Shown here: in pieces, positions 1 to 13,148 of the stretch
Position numbering within the stretch: position 1 is the stretch's first letter
How the letters are laid out: every line of letters starts with the position of its first letter
Assembly (NCBI RefSeq): GCF_000002985.6
Contig: NC_003284.9
Span: 3,658,001-3,722,000, forward strand
DNA from: Caenorhabditis elegans
Taxonomy: Eukaryota > Nematoda > Chromadorea > Rhabditida > Rhabditidae
DNA length: 64,000 nt
Reading direction: 5' to 3'
Position numbers and translations under genes: made by a program
The notes under the pieces: generated by a model
Databases searched by the model: none
Seen by the model: only the letters and a program-made list of their open reading frames with translations
What the model was told of the DNA's origin: nothing

Positions 1-1491
1 AAGTGAGTTATTGGAGGTAGACTGAGTGGTCAGAAGCAAGGTCCACCACAAAACGGAAGAGCATAAAAGGCGCACCTCTGTGGGAGGAAAGGCAAGCGCC
101 CGTGCGGTCATCAATTCTTTTGCTGCCCACTTACCAAAAACTATACTTTTTTTGCCGAATACCACATATGTGTTATCTTTCCTTTGTTAATCATGCTCAG
201 ATGGTTTCTTTGTTGGTGTTGACTAATAGTTTGTTTCAAGTACAATGACCTTGCGCTCATTTTTTTCTTAGTATAGTTTGAGCTCTCTATTTCTGGATAT
301 TTCTACTTTGTCCATCCATTTAGGAAGTTCGTAAAATATATGTACTGTATTTACCACTTCACTAAATTTTTTTTCAACTCCCTATCACTTCTTTAAAATA
401 CGGTCATTTAAAAATTACTTTCTCTTAATTAATCAAGAATTGTTAATGGCTAATTATCAAAAATAGAGGTATATTTGTTCATTTTTCAATTTTTTTTCTG
501 GTTTATAAAGCTCCTCTGAAATATTTTCCTTGTTAAAAAATTAAAAAATTTATAAAATTTACCGCATTTCATATTGTATGGTTCATAATTGACCTCTTCT
601 CATAGTCAGATTGGGATTTTACAATTATTTAACAATTTGATATTTATTTGCGTTTAATTAAACTTTAATAACTTTGTACCATTGTTTTTTATTATCAATT
701 ACTGAGTTTATGCCACTTTTTGAGAAAACTATAGCTTTGCTGCATGTTTGAATCCCTACAATTCTTGAAACATAACTAGATAATACATTTTCAAAGATAC
801 ATTTTTTTCCGACCGCTTTCAAGAACATTGCAAAAATAAGTAATTACCACTTTTGAAACAATGTTTTTATAAGAAAGCATTCAAAACACGTTTGAAAATT
901 TTAAATATGATATTTGATCATTTTGGCACGATCGGAGTGGTTTTCAACAATTTCCCCACTGGCTCCACCTTGAAATGTAAAAACAACTAAAAGTTATTTT
1001 TATACCATCTACATTCTTCCAAAAAAAATTATACTCATTCCCGAAACTTGTTCTTTACTTGAAAGAACTCAGCAAGATTGATGGAAAATGATCGGAAATG
1101 GAGGTTGCGCTCGCTTTCTTTTCTTGTCCCGCAGCCTATCTTCGTGTGTTTTCTTGTTTCAACTCACCGACTATAGTTACTGACGCATTCCAAAGAGCTA
1201 TTATTGCTCATGTAATGGACACTGCTAACCAATTGTTCCAATGTGCACTTTAATCGCTCCTTATACTTTTCCTGTCGTATTACCCGCCTCCCAATCATGC
1301 CAGTATATATATTTATCCGAATAATTTTTGAGATGTTAAAAATTTTATTTTTTTTCTGCAAATTTTAAAAAGGTTTCGAAAAATTTCAAACGCTTACAGA
1401 TCCCAATTGAAAAGATCAACATAATTGGATGAGTGAGACATTCTGATGTTGTCTGCTCAAGAGTACACATGTAACCAGTTCCAGTCTTTCC
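1..1491. other. 5' flank of the receptor gene; no gene seen
   Basis: AT-rich sequence with no coding stretch I can support. It should hold the promoter of the receptor gene that starts at 1492. A splice-acceptor-like CAG at 1482-1484 lies 7 bases before that ATG, which suits spliced-leader trans-splicing. Positions 735-985 hold pieces of a dispersed repeat found again near 50.1, 53.5 and 63.3 kb (the words catgtttgaatccctacaa and ccccactggctccacc). Confidence 0.6.
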
Positions 1492-4400
1492 ATGCTGACC
1501 GTCTGTCTATATTTGGTCGTCTTTCCAATTTTTGCTTCTTCGCAGTTTTTATCATATGATGGTAGGTGAAGCTTCAGAAAATTCAATTTCATGTCCCAAT
1601 TTTCAGCAATTCGAATGAGGGTACCAGGACGTTGTATGTTGGGTGACTATGATTGCGGGTTAGGTCAGTGTGTTCCAATTTCTCAATTTCGAGATGGAAA
1701 ACCTGATTGTATGGATGGTAGCGATGAATGTAAGTACATGAAGCAATATGATTTTAAGGTAATTCACGTTTAGGGTGTTTCATCGGTCAAGTTAGTTGTG
1801 GTCCAGTTTATTGTGCAGATTACAAAGATGCACTTCCATGTATTGTTTATCCTAAATGTGACGGTTCATCAAAACAACTTCCATGGTGTTCTACGTCAAG
1901 TGAGTTCATTTTAGGTTTACCTAATAATCTCGATTAGTATATTAGACATTTGAAGGGAGTAACTTCCTGCTAAACAATTGAAAACTGCCATGGAATTTCG
2001 TTTGCCAACTTTTTTGGGCAGTTTTTAATAGAGCATGTCAATTATTTAAAAATTCAGAATATTTTTATTTTGTCTGAATTTTTGTCATTTGTCTGCAGCT
2101 AATACTCAATAGTTGGGAGAAAAAACATACGGGAATAAGTTAGTGAAATTTTAAATTTTCAGAAGAAAAACTATGTGCGGATGAAACGTCATTTCCGTGC
2201 AAAGGTTACGGAGAGTGTGTTTTGTGGGAATGGTTGTTAGACGGGAAGAAGGATTGTAACGATGGCAGCGATGAAGGTATTTTTACTTTTAAAAAATTGG
2301 CAAATTGATAAAAACAATTTTTGATCGCAATAGTATGTAGTGTTATTCTCTGGAACTAACGTTTGTAATATTGTTTGAAGAAATATTCTTGTGTGGATTA
2401 AACTGGAAATTTGGAGAGTTCAAAATCAGAATTTGTTTTTCCAGACGAAAACTATGTGATGCCTCTTGAACACGCCTATAGATGTGCCAGAAATCAATCC
2501 GGACTCTATCTCCCAAAACCAGTACCACCACCACCGGAAGATCACCCGTCTCTCTACGTGGAAGGTTGCTCAATGTGCTCGAAACCATCTACCGTCACCT
2601 TGCCATCTAATCCTGTGATAGACTATACTACTCCAAAATATCCGTTTATTACATCTCCTCTGCTGGGAAATACAAAACCACCGTTGAGTAACTTCCCAGT
2701 ATTTCCAAGTGAAGAATCAAAACTTGGGGATTTCTTCCCTGAACCATCCGGTGTCGAAATATCACGAGTAACTGGCTTCCACAAACCAAATGAGCCAATA
2801 GGAGACTTCTTTCCAACACATTCATCAACACCTGTACCTCCAACAGAAGCTGTCACTCAATCTCACACATTTCGCCTTATAACAATTCCATCAATTAGCC
2901 AGACGCAGTTTCCTCAGGCTCCGCTCATTTTTCCTGGACGGCCAGACTTGCCACCCATCACTGCGCCCTCACCTCTAAACAACTGGCCAATTCCAATTGT
3001 GACTACCACACCGGACCCACACCATCAAGGCCCACTTCCGCCGATTACGTATCCAACTATAGAAGAGGGTTCGGAAAAGATTCCACCAATAAAACCGGGA
3101 ATTATAATCAGCCGACCGGTCACTTCAAGAAAACCAGATCTACCATCAGAGTTTGAGTATGGAGGAGGCACGGGTGATGGAATATCGCAACCACCAGGAA
3201 TGAATCCATTTGACATGCTCACTAGGCCCAGTGTTCCAATGACAACTCCAGGACCTTTTGACATGTTTCCTAATGTACCACCTGTAGACCTCCGCCCAGT
3301 TACCCGACCATGGGAATCTGAAAAAACAAAACCTTATCCTGGTGTTACAATACCGGATGAACAAAAATCCGGTACCGACACGTTAATACCATTAATTCCT
3401 GGTCGCATTCTTCCAACTTTCGCAACACCAAGACCACTCTCCATTCCAAGTTTTTTCACAACTCCCCAGTCACCCCATAGACCTTTCGTAACTCAAAATC
3501 CTCCTCATGGTGCATTACCAACACTGATCCCACAAGCCGAAATTGAGAAGTATGTGCAAACGGAAGTACCACCTCACTCTGGTTTCGAAATACCGGGAGG
3601 GGGTTTCACAACACCTGGTAGCCATATTACCCATCCTTCGAAAGTTCCAGAAGGTTTCATTGAAGAAAAAACATTGCTGACGCCTTCTACAAACAATGCT
3701 CAGACAACTCAGATAGACAGAAATCTTACACCGAAAACCACCACTTTGAAGGCTACATCTCGAACAAAAATTATTCATGTTGGACCAAACGGGGTTGTTG
3801 AAGAAATCGATAATAATGAGTCGACGAAGATTGAAAATGAAACAAATTTGGGAGAACATGAAGGACAAATTGTACCAGGATCAGATAAAGTCATACACAT
3901 TGGTCCAACAGTGAAAACGACTCCAACACCATCTAGTGGTACTTCAACGATTGTCACCGAAAACAGTTCAACCTTCGAATCGGTATCGACTTCAAGTGTT
4001 CCAACAACAACAGTGAAGACAGGTGACCCACAGGTTGATGACTGCCTCCGAAGAATGTCTGATTCTGGTGGATCGGTAATTTGTGATTGTCCAAATGGCC
4101 AATTCAAAAACACTGGGAACGGGCAATGTGAAGGTATTGTTCAAAATTGTATCGCTTTAATTAATTTTGCTTGAAAATATTTCAGAAACTCTTTCATTGG
4201 TGGTTGTCAAAGTGAAGGTTAACACAGTTTGTAATACAGATAAGGCATCGCTTGAGCAAAAACAGCGGATTTTACATCAAAAGGTAGATTTGTGGGTATC
4301 AATTATTTTTCATATTGGAAGTTTTTGCAGATTGGTCAATCTTATAAATCGTGCATTCGTTCGGCGGAACATGATTCTGCATTAGTTGCTATTGTTCAAT

Positions 4401-7400
4401 GTAGTGACTGCACTTTGCAAGAGATCGATCGATTGTTAACGACAAGATCATTCGGGGAGCCTGGAAACTTGAATCTGACTGCAGAAGGTGAGTGTGCACA
4501 GCTTATAAACCATATCATGTAAATTATTTCCAGCACTCGGCACTGATCTGTGTTCCAATTCGGAGTTCAATCATTGTCATGTTTACTCGGATTGCATTCT
4601 AGATGATGAAAATTTGCGGTATGCGTGTAAATGCAAAAAGGGTACAACAGATAGTTCGGATGGATATGGAAGGTCGTGTGAAGGTTTTCCTGAAGAATCA
4701 GAGTAAGAAAACGTGTTACATGCAAAATAATATGTATCAATTTTTAGTTGCGTGATGGTTTTCGGAATCTGTTTAATTGTCTGGCTAATTTTTCTCCTGG
4801 GATCCTTCTTCTTGTCCCTTCTAGCGTGCATAGCTTGTTATGCACTCTGTCGGAAACGATGTTGTCGTTACATTGCGATTCACCCTGCCAACGCGGATGG
4901 TTTGCAAACTGTGGTGAGCCAAGTTTCGCAAATTCGAAATTCCTAAAACTCTTATAATTTATTTTAACAGGTTGTGGGTCAAAAAGCTGCGAAAAGTTTG
5001 GAAATGGATGGAAATCGGGAAAAGTTACCTCACATGAAAGCTATATTTGCTGAAAGTCTGAAACACAGCGCCAAAGGATCTACATCTGTAGCGAGTGCAT
5101 TTGCTCTGGCAGATTTCAAGCGGAAAAAAGTTTCAAGGCCTCCGGACATGAGTCAAGTTATAGAAGAAGTTAACGAGGTAAGGTTCAATGTGTTTTATGA
5201 TCCATTCAGCCTTTTGAATGTGTTCAATGTTTCAGAATCCCACTGCATCCATTCACAATTCAGAGTCTTTACCGAAAGTTAGTAGCCTTGCAAAGATATC
5301 AACGCACACAGCGAATTCGGAGCCTCCAACACCCGTAGGCGTTATCGAAACTCCTATTCTTGAGAAGGTACTTTCACATCAACACTTGAAGTCAATCTTG
5401 TCCATTTTTAGAATTCAAGCTCCGTGTCTCTTGTCTCGGCAAATGACAACGCACCTCAACTTCCCAGTTTACCACTGCCGCTTCCTGTACCAATCACGAC
5501 GAGCGCATCAACAACCAATTTAGAAGAGACGACGGGAAAGGAGAATGGGCGAGAAGGAGGAGGAGGGAGTCATGCATCAGCTCAGGAACAACAAGTTAGC
5601 AAAAATAAACATAAGTGTTTTTTCTCTCTCTCAATGAGGCGTTTTCTTCTAGGTGCCGGAAACGGAAAGACCAGCTTCGTCGCATTCAGTTGGTGTGCAG
5701 CCAACCATTTGGGAGACGTATCGAGTACTTGGACAACAATACTCGAAATCTGATTTGACTGGTGAATAAAATAAATTGGTATCAGTGGGTAAATGCATAT
5801 TTCAGAAAGGAAAGCCAGTGTGGACTCACTCGAACAAATGTTCGAAGCAAGGCTCGCTGAAACGTCAAGAACCACCAAGACCATTCCGACTGTTCGAACG
5901 GACAAATCTGATAATTCTGCAATAATCTTTACTGCAAAACCGTACAAAAAAGATACAGAGTGAGTGCTATGAACGTGACTTTTAGAAGCGTTCCTAGTAG
6001 TAAAAATTTGAAAATTCAGTGTATAGGATCGCGCCAAAATTAATGAAAGCCACAACATTGCAAAATTAAATGATTGGCATAAAATGAATTACTGTTCTTA
6101 CTTCGGCCTCATTATCCATTTTTCCTAAGTTACATTATACATACGACGTCAGTATTTGGCACTTCTAGAGCACAATTTCAAACTTTGTGATCCAACAGTT
6201 TTGAAGTAGATATTTCACAAAATTTTTCGATGAAAATTTCCAGTCTGATTTATTGGTGACAGTTTGTGAAATTTTCGTTCACTTTCGTAAAGCTTATTTG
6301 TGAGTAGGTCTTGTTTTCAAAATTCATTTATTCTTCGAAAACTGTTGAACTAATAACTTTACCTGAGCTAGCCGATGGAAAAATGTTTGAAAGAGGTGTT
6401 AAAAATTCAAGTGCTGTGTTCATTTTTTCAAAATTAATACTTAGACATTTCAGGGCTATGAAAATTTGAAATTCTTTGAATTTCCTTACAAATCTGAATT
6501 TTGAAAAAATGTTTTGGAATATTTGACAATTATCCAAATTTGCAAAAAGTTTTAAAAATTTGAAACAAAAACCAGATTTTGCGATTATGAAGAAAAAAAC
6601 CTACCGGCGTACTCCACCTTTAAAAAAATTCAATAATAGTTATTCATCAGAGCTTATCTCCGGAAAAAATGAGACTGCTCCGCTGACCGAAATTTTCTTT
6701 TAAAACAATATTACTTGTTCAGAAAACCAACCCTTGTCTCTGAAGAAACAAAGAAAACTCCTGATAACGCCGAAGTAAATCTGGAAAAACCTTCCGATAC
6801 CACACAGGATATAAAACAAAACTTGGAAGAACAAAAAGAAACTGATGAGTAAGTTTCAGGACTTAATTATTTACAATTTACTCATTTTTCAGAAAAGAAA
6901 CTGACTCGAAACTAGCAGATATGATTGGTGTAACATCCTTCCACAAACCAGATACTCCGTCGCGACCAGATTCCGGAAAAAAAGATGCTAAAGTCATTCC
7001 AAAAACTGGACAAGTTGAGAGTGAACCATATTCACCTACATTGGAAAAATCTTTGGAAGCAGCTTTACTCATTGAAATGGCAAAACGAGGAATTGAACTT
7101 CCTCTCTCCCCTAAAACACCCATTCCAATTGCAACAGAACTAGAAAAAGCGGCATCTGCAAATTTTGCCACCGCTGAAACAAGCGAGGATTCTGAAGTGA
7201 AGCCATATCAACCGCAAACCCCGAAGAAGCCTGAAAGCCGAAAGTCGTCTGCAAAATCCAGTGCATCATCAAAAAGGTCCAAGATTCCTAGCACATCACA
7301 ATCGAGAGTTGGCAGTGCAAAGAAGCAGATTTCTCAGATTGATGAACAGGATAAGGAACCGGATGTGTTTGTTCCGCAAGGAGCAAAGGCAATATACCAG

Positions 7401-8802
7401 ACTAAGCGAATACTACGACGGAGTGGTGGTGCTGGTGGTGTCAACGAATTAGTACCATCGACAGATGAGAGTGATCCTGAAGTCGCGTTTTTCAAGAAGC
7501 TAGACAGAATAAAGCAAGACTCACGTAATTATCCTGCACATCCATATCGAAAGTATTCGAGGCGACGGAAACCGGAAAGAACGTTGTCTAGTATATCGGA
7601 GAAGAGCGCTGAAATTGCAGCGGAGGCTGCTCTTGATTATCCTCAAGATACTTCCATATCTTGTCCAGCAACAACTCGGTATGATTTGAACATTTTGGTA
7701 AATTTTAAAAAATTGATCATTCGATTATTTGCAGAACTTTCCTGGAACCCAGGTTTTCTATGGCTCCAAGATACGTTTTCAAACGTAAAGTTGTTGAAGC
7801 AAGTGAAGAAACATCAGATGTGGATATGCCACGACTATCACCTGCGAGACATGCACCACCAGTTGTCAGCTCGCCAGAAATTCCAGATGTTTCTTTGCAG
7901 CGATCCATGGAGAACTTGCACAAGTTAGAGAGCAAAGTCAAACCTCAACCACCATACCCGCAAACACCAACAAAGAAAAGTAATCTTATGAAAAAGAAGA
8001 CCGGCAAAGTAATCATTGATCTTAAATATGTTTATTTTTCTCCAACTTGTTAAATTTTCAGAATGAATCCTCTGCTTCCCATCCCTCGTCAAGTCTACAG
8101 AGCAGTCGTCACAGTAGTAAGTTCGCCTCAAAAGCTACAACTCCAAGAACTGGAGACGCAACTCCTGCTTCAATGACCTCAAGAAGCACACGACATTCTG
8201 TAATCAGTCGTAAAATCGCGATTCGGAGGCAAGAACTGAAGGCTGTGACTGGTTCAGCACGTGATCTTTCGGGTTCAAGAGTCGATCGAGTCATCCCCAC
8301 CCACTCATTAAGAGGTGTGTGCAAAATCAATTTCTGAGAAAATTTGAAGAAAAAAAAAGTATCATTTAGACATATTTTACAAAAACTGAGCCTAGCCTTA
8401 TGATCCAAATATTTTAAATGAGAATTTATTTTTTTTAACATTTCGAAATCCGGTTCAAAAAGTAGAGCATTAGAGCCTCTGACTCAACAAACTAATTCAG
8501 GCGCAAAATCTGTTGGTGATCTATCAAAACGTCAGCCAAACTGGGACATCAGTCCATACCGAGACACTCCAGGACCATCAAGCTTCCTTCCTCCTATCAC
8601 GCCATCAAGACACGTTCGGACAGCAGCCAACTCTCCACAGCCCAGGCATCGGCGAAGCGATAGCCATTTTTCCATGACATCTCTCCCGTTAATAGCACAT
8701 TCTCCAACTTCGTTCTGGAGTTCGCCGCATTTTCACCCATCGGAAGACTCCAAAAAACCGCCGAAAGAAGATTTGTGGTGGAATCCAAATAAACGATCTT
8801 AA
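1492..8802 (+). CDS. LDL-receptor-A/EGF single-pass membrane protein with mucin-like stalk
   Basis: Nineteen exons give 1745 residues: 1492-1561, 1607-1729, 1774-1899, 2163-2276, 2445-4133, 4186-4283, 4331-4487, 4534-4702, 4748-4913, 4971-5177, 5236-5367, 5412-5594, 5653-5761, 5806-5959, 6723-6848, 6893-7678, 7735-8008, 8062-8314, 8501-8802. A signal peptide (about residues 1-19) is followed by two LDL-receptor class A modules (about 32-65 and 107-145), each ending in a CxDGSDE calcium-binding motif. Next come a Pro/Thr/Ser-rich stalk (about 150-670, probably O-glycosylated), a short Cys-rich EGF-like piece (about 672-700), an EGF-like module (about 795-845), one membrane helix (about 850-880) and a basic/Cys stop-transfer sequence. 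The roughly 860-residue tail is Ser/Pro/Lys-rich with no domain I recognise. The shape suggests a cell-surface receptor or adhesion protein; ligand and role are unknown. Confidence 0.85.
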
Positions 8803-9284
8803 TGGTTCTATGTTAAATAATATTTATTTTTTAATAATCCATACTTCTTTCATGTTAAGTTCTTTCAAAAAACCAATTATAATGTCTTTCAAAACTTTTT
8901 TCTTATTTTTTCCAAATCTCAATTCTACAAATTTGTTGTCTTTTCAATATATTTTCTGAAGCCCAGTGAAAGATTCAGTTACATCACGCGTGTAATGAAC
9001 ATACTTGTTACGTTCAACCCCCTATTCTCTACCCTTCATCAACGTCCTTCACCCACCATTTGAACGCTTGGTTTTTTTTTCTTTATTTTTACTTTCGAAT
9101 TTACTGCGAATTTTGTTATCCAAATAAATCCTGAAGCAACCCTAAAAGAACTTTGATTAAAATCAGAGGACCTCCATGATTTCATCCAAAATGGGCGAGC
9201 AAAAGGGAAATAAGATTTGTTGATGGCTACTGGTCCACGTACGAAAAAAACAAGATTCCAGTGAAATTTCTCCAATCAAGTTTA
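8803..9284. other. intergenic, 3' end of receptor gene
   Basis: Begins with the short AT-rich 3' UTR of the receptor gene (AATAAT-like words near 8815-8840). I see nothing else of note up to the tentative start at 9285. Confidence 0.5.
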
Positions 9285-10496
9285 ATGAAAAATCTGAAGG
9301 AACTGAAGCATTTGTATCTGTTTGTGCTGGTTGGTCCTATCCAAACAGGTCGAGCGAAGATCGGGCTTAATTGTAAGTTTTAGGCATTCCAAAAAATTTT
9401 GAGATGATTAACAATAACCTGGCTATGATGTAACTTGAAGAAAACATGAAATATAAAGATAAAACATGCGTTGTTCATTATATTGCAACATTTTTCTGGA
9501 TTTTATAGTATTATTCATAATGTCCGGTAAATTCAAAAAATTTCAAAATCATTCAGAACTTTTTTCTAGTACCCAAATGTTTGAGAATAAGCTAATTGGA
9601 TAAATTCTGAAATGCGACTTTCAAAAAAATGTTCAAAAATTTAGATCAAGTTCTTCGAAAAATTTTTTTCTTGATGAAAAATTTGTTCATATGAGTGCAT
9701 TATGAGTTTAAATGTTCAAAATACATTGAACTGTTAGTCCTCTTTCAGACTATTCCAGCACATTCTCGTGAAAGCCAAAAGTTTCCAGAAGTCTTTACTT
9801 TGTTGCAGAACTTTCTAGCAGTGTCGAATAATGTTTAGGTGTTCTGCTTACCATATAAAACTTTTCCGTAGATTCCGCCTGAAAATTTTAAACCACTCTT
9901 GCTTTAGCTCATATCGTACACTTGGTAAGAACCAAATGTTGTACGAACCTGAAAATTTATAAATTTTCAGCTGCTCTCCTTGACATCACACAAATTTCCA
10001 TTAACGTTTTCTTAACGTTCCTGGGCATATTTATTTGTGATTTGATTCTGATTCCAAATTTTTTCAAATTTCATCTCAAAGTCTCTTAGGCAATTGAAAG
10101 TTCATTCAACAGATTTATTTATTAGTAGGAGAGTAAGAGTAACCAAGATATCGAGAAGGGTATATGGCGACAAGTGGAAGAAAGTTATAAAAAATTATGA
10201 TAAAAAAGTTGTGAAAAAGAGAGAGATGAAGTGTTGCTTGTTGTGTGTTAGCCGCGGATTGGATAAAATTTCTGAAATACGGCGTTCATCCTCCTCAATT
10301 AGTAATCGTCACAAGTGCTCACGTTGGTATCGGCTGTTGGTACTTATTCGATCTCACAGTTGGTATATTGTTGGTAGTGTTGTATATATTGGTAGGAATT
10401 CTGTTAAAGAAGTCTCAGTCTATTGCGGCATCTCTGAAAGATGTGAATATACCTATTAAATCCAAGAAGCAATTAACTAACCGTTCTTGGCGTTGA
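9285..10496 (+). CDS. tentative small membrane protein, unrecognised
   Basis: Three exons (9285-9372, 9971-10036, 10252-10496) join in phase to give 132 residues. The last exon has clear coding character: two adjacent hydrophobic stretches followed by a basic tail rich in Lys, Ser and Arg. The middle exon also reads as a membrane segment in the required frame. The splice donor at 10037 (GTGATT) is weak, and the first exon is the least certain part. The stop at 10494-10496 lies inside the last coding bases of snet-1 on the other strand, giving a 20-base tail-to-tail coding overlap. It could be a real small multi-pass protein or a decayed piece of a larger receptor gene. I do not recognise the family. 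Confidence 0.35.
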
Positions 10497-10871
10497 CGAG
10501 ACGATCCCGGAGCCAGGACATGCTGACGCAGTCTGAGTTGGCAATCAACGCTTCGTCTTCGATATTTCGGATAAGGAGCTCCATCATTTGAACTTCGCGG
10601 GCTTTCTAGAAAAAATAAATTTGAAGTAGCAAAACTCAACAAAAATTATTACCGCATTATCAATCATTGGTTGTTGTTCCGCAATCATCGGATGACCTCC
10701 GGATCTTTTGAGCATGATTCCACGACAAGCTGGTGCAAACGAGAATTTTCTAGAAGAAAACACGGAAACTTGTTTGTTTTAAATTGAAATCTACACAAAC
10801 CTGCAATCCAGTGAGTAGTACAGTGGAACAAGAGCAAGAAGGATCATCAGAAGTGGGGTGAAGCGCGCCAT
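10477..10871 (-). CDS. snet-1: SNET-1, elevenin-type neuropeptide precursor
   Basis: Three exons on the minus strand (10801-10871, 10653-10749, 10477-10605) encode 98 residues. Residues 1-20 form a clear signal peptide. Directly after it comes a peptide of the form DCRKFSFAPACRG (residues 22-34), whose two cysteines (23 and 32) would form a disulphide ring. It is followed by a Lys-Arg processing site at 38-39. This matches the elevenin family, for which SNET-1 is the C. elegans member, described as a neuropeptide affecting olfactory plasticity. The rest of the precursor is acidic and ends in a Cys/Trp-containing segment. Processing would occur in dense-core vesicles of neurons. The gene is close to the C02F12 genes, which supports the name. 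I am confident of the family and somewhat less of the symbol. Confidence 0.85.
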
Positions 10872-13148
10872 TCTCCAAGTGTTGTCAAAGTGAGCGTGAT
10901 GAAGAGTGAGGTCTCTTTCGCCGATCGCTCCTTTTATCTACTGACTTTTTATTCACGCCACGCCCCTCACTCCGTAGATTTTCAGTGGGATTTTGCTCGG
11001 GCTCCGCCTCTTCTGCATTTTCTCCAATGACCTCAACAATACTTTCTCAGCGAGATTAGATTTAACAACGCGAGGAAAAATTATTCAAGTGCACTGAAGT
11101 GATATTGTTTTCGAGAAACAGGAATCTGATGACATGTTTCGTTTTGAGAAAAGTTAAAAAAAGTAATATGTGCACGGAAATTGTACAAAAATAGAAATGT
11201 GTCATGTGTCTAAAAAAGTTAATTCGAAAAAAAATTATCTCAATTTTTGCTACTTTTTTTGGAAGTCGCGGATCAAAAAATACTAATTTCAAACTATATA
11301 GTACTCATGCTTTGACTAACAATACTTCAACATAGTAAGGATCCGCACATGCGACAATGCTGCAGTTTTTCAAAAAGTGGCAAAAGCTCAGCAATTGCAA
11401 CTTTTTGACTGCCAATTTCAAAAAAAAAGAAGTACAAAAAAATTCGTATCGAGACTGAGCCTGCAATCGATTTTCCTAGCGTCGGTGTTTTACAGTTGTG
11501 CAATGTTTAAAGTACAAGAAGTATCAAAAATTTTATCAAAATATTATTTGAAAATGTGGCGGTGAAAACAATCAATAATAAGCATCGACTCTATCATGGC
11601 GATTTAGTGATTTTCAATCGAATTGCTTTGTTTTTCGACAAAAGCTTTCTTAGTTTTACTGAATGTTCCTATTATTGTGATTGGGTAAAACAGAATGCAA
11701 TAACAATCACAAAAGTTAAACTTCTTCTCTGTAAATGAAAAATTCATAACACATTTCTAACGGATTTGATTAATCTGCTCATATTTTTGATATTCATACT
11801 ATATTTTGTTCCATAGATTTTACGATTGTTTACTTTTCCAAACGAAGATCTTTCTAAATACCAATAAATTATTCACAATGTTCATAATGAAATCTGAAAG
11901 GCAAAGAAACAGAATTTGAAATTCTGTTTCAAGAAGTTCACATCATTTATAATATTGTGGTTTGTATATCACTTTTGTATGTGCATGGAAAACTGCTACT
12001 TTTTATTAATTAGAGTAAGAGTTTGAGAAGAATAGTGGCGCTACTAAATTCATATAACTTTTTTTTTTCATTAAGCACACGAGGGCCTCTAATGCGATAA
12101 TACGCATTGTGCCCGAGGTCAAACATGTTGCAAGGGCTGCATTTTTAATTGGAAATTGCAGTTTTTGAAGATTCGCATCCAGAACTTCCGGCATGTTCTT
12201 TTTCAAACTACGGTCAAAAGTTGCTGGCGCGTGCATGTCAGAATGGAATCAGATTAGGTTTTATGATTGTGTATTAACTTAATTTCCGATGCTTCTAGAG
12301 TGTCTGAATAGCCTAAGGCAAGGTGTCTTCTTATGATGACCCTTTGACGCATTTCCAATAATTATGACTAGATACTTTTTCAGAGAAATTCATTCGATCG
12401 CAAATATACATTACAAGAACAGGGTTACAGAAAGATGAATTATTGGCAACAATAAGCAGTCCATTTTCCCTGTACGCATGTCGATTTCTCGGGACAGAAA
12501 CTGAAAAATCCAAAGATCAGAACAGTGTCATTTAAAATATTTGTGCAAATCACAAATGAAATGCTAATTTTAAAGGCTAGGTATCTGAAATATTTTTCAC
12601 CTGTTCCGAAGTACTACTTACTTATGCGAACAACTACGTCCAATAAGAGGCGTCATTCCAAACCATTGCTTGAATTGGACAACTTGACCTTTCAAACACT
12701 TTGGTGAATTCTCCTTGTTCCATTCGTCTGAAAGTTCGACCAAGTGGAAAGCGATGGGTAGACTTATTTATAGCGTGAAATTGTCTCGTTTGAAAATTTA
12801 TTTTTACACTTCTTTTCTAATTTATTAGTACAAAATTGACGTTAAAGTGCCTATTCCTGGAAGGAAAATTAACTTTACTATAGGAATGTGCAACATGTTT
12901 CCCTAGTTGGGAAAATTAAAATTTTCCAAATATTCAAAAAGCGTTGAAACAATTTTTTGCTCACAGTCAGAGCAATAAATTTCACAGCAACTATGTTCAT
13001 AAACCAAATAATCAAAACGACAAGTTTGAAAGATTCAACTCGTTTACCGGTTGTTTTTTTCTAGGTTCGGCTTTGGCAGGTGTGGAAATGTTTTTGTTTT
13101 TTGGAATATTGGCAAAGTCTACTTTAAATTACATTAAACAATATTATT
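10872..13148. other. intergenic, snet-1 upstream region and repeats
   Basis: The first few hundred bases (about 10872-11050) are more GC-rich than the surroundings and should carry the snet-1 promoter. The rest is AT-rich. Fragments such as the one near 11370-11410 (caaaagctcagcaattgcaa) resemble dispersed repeat pieces seen elsewhere in the window. Short reading frames here lack splice context or domain features, and I support no gene. Confidence 0.5.

Noticed and set aside
1164..1361. 65-codon minus-strand frame in the 5' flank
   Set aside because: AT-driven composition, no splice context and no domain; it lies in promoter-like sequence.
12006..12236. 76-codon minus-strand frame
   Set aside because: Lies in sequence that resembles dispersed repeat; no supporting exon or domain.
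12331..12513. 60-codon minus-strand frame considered as a fourth exon of the Kunitz gene
   Set aside because: Does not fit the phase after the third exon, and its Cys pattern is neither Kunitz nor lustrin-like.
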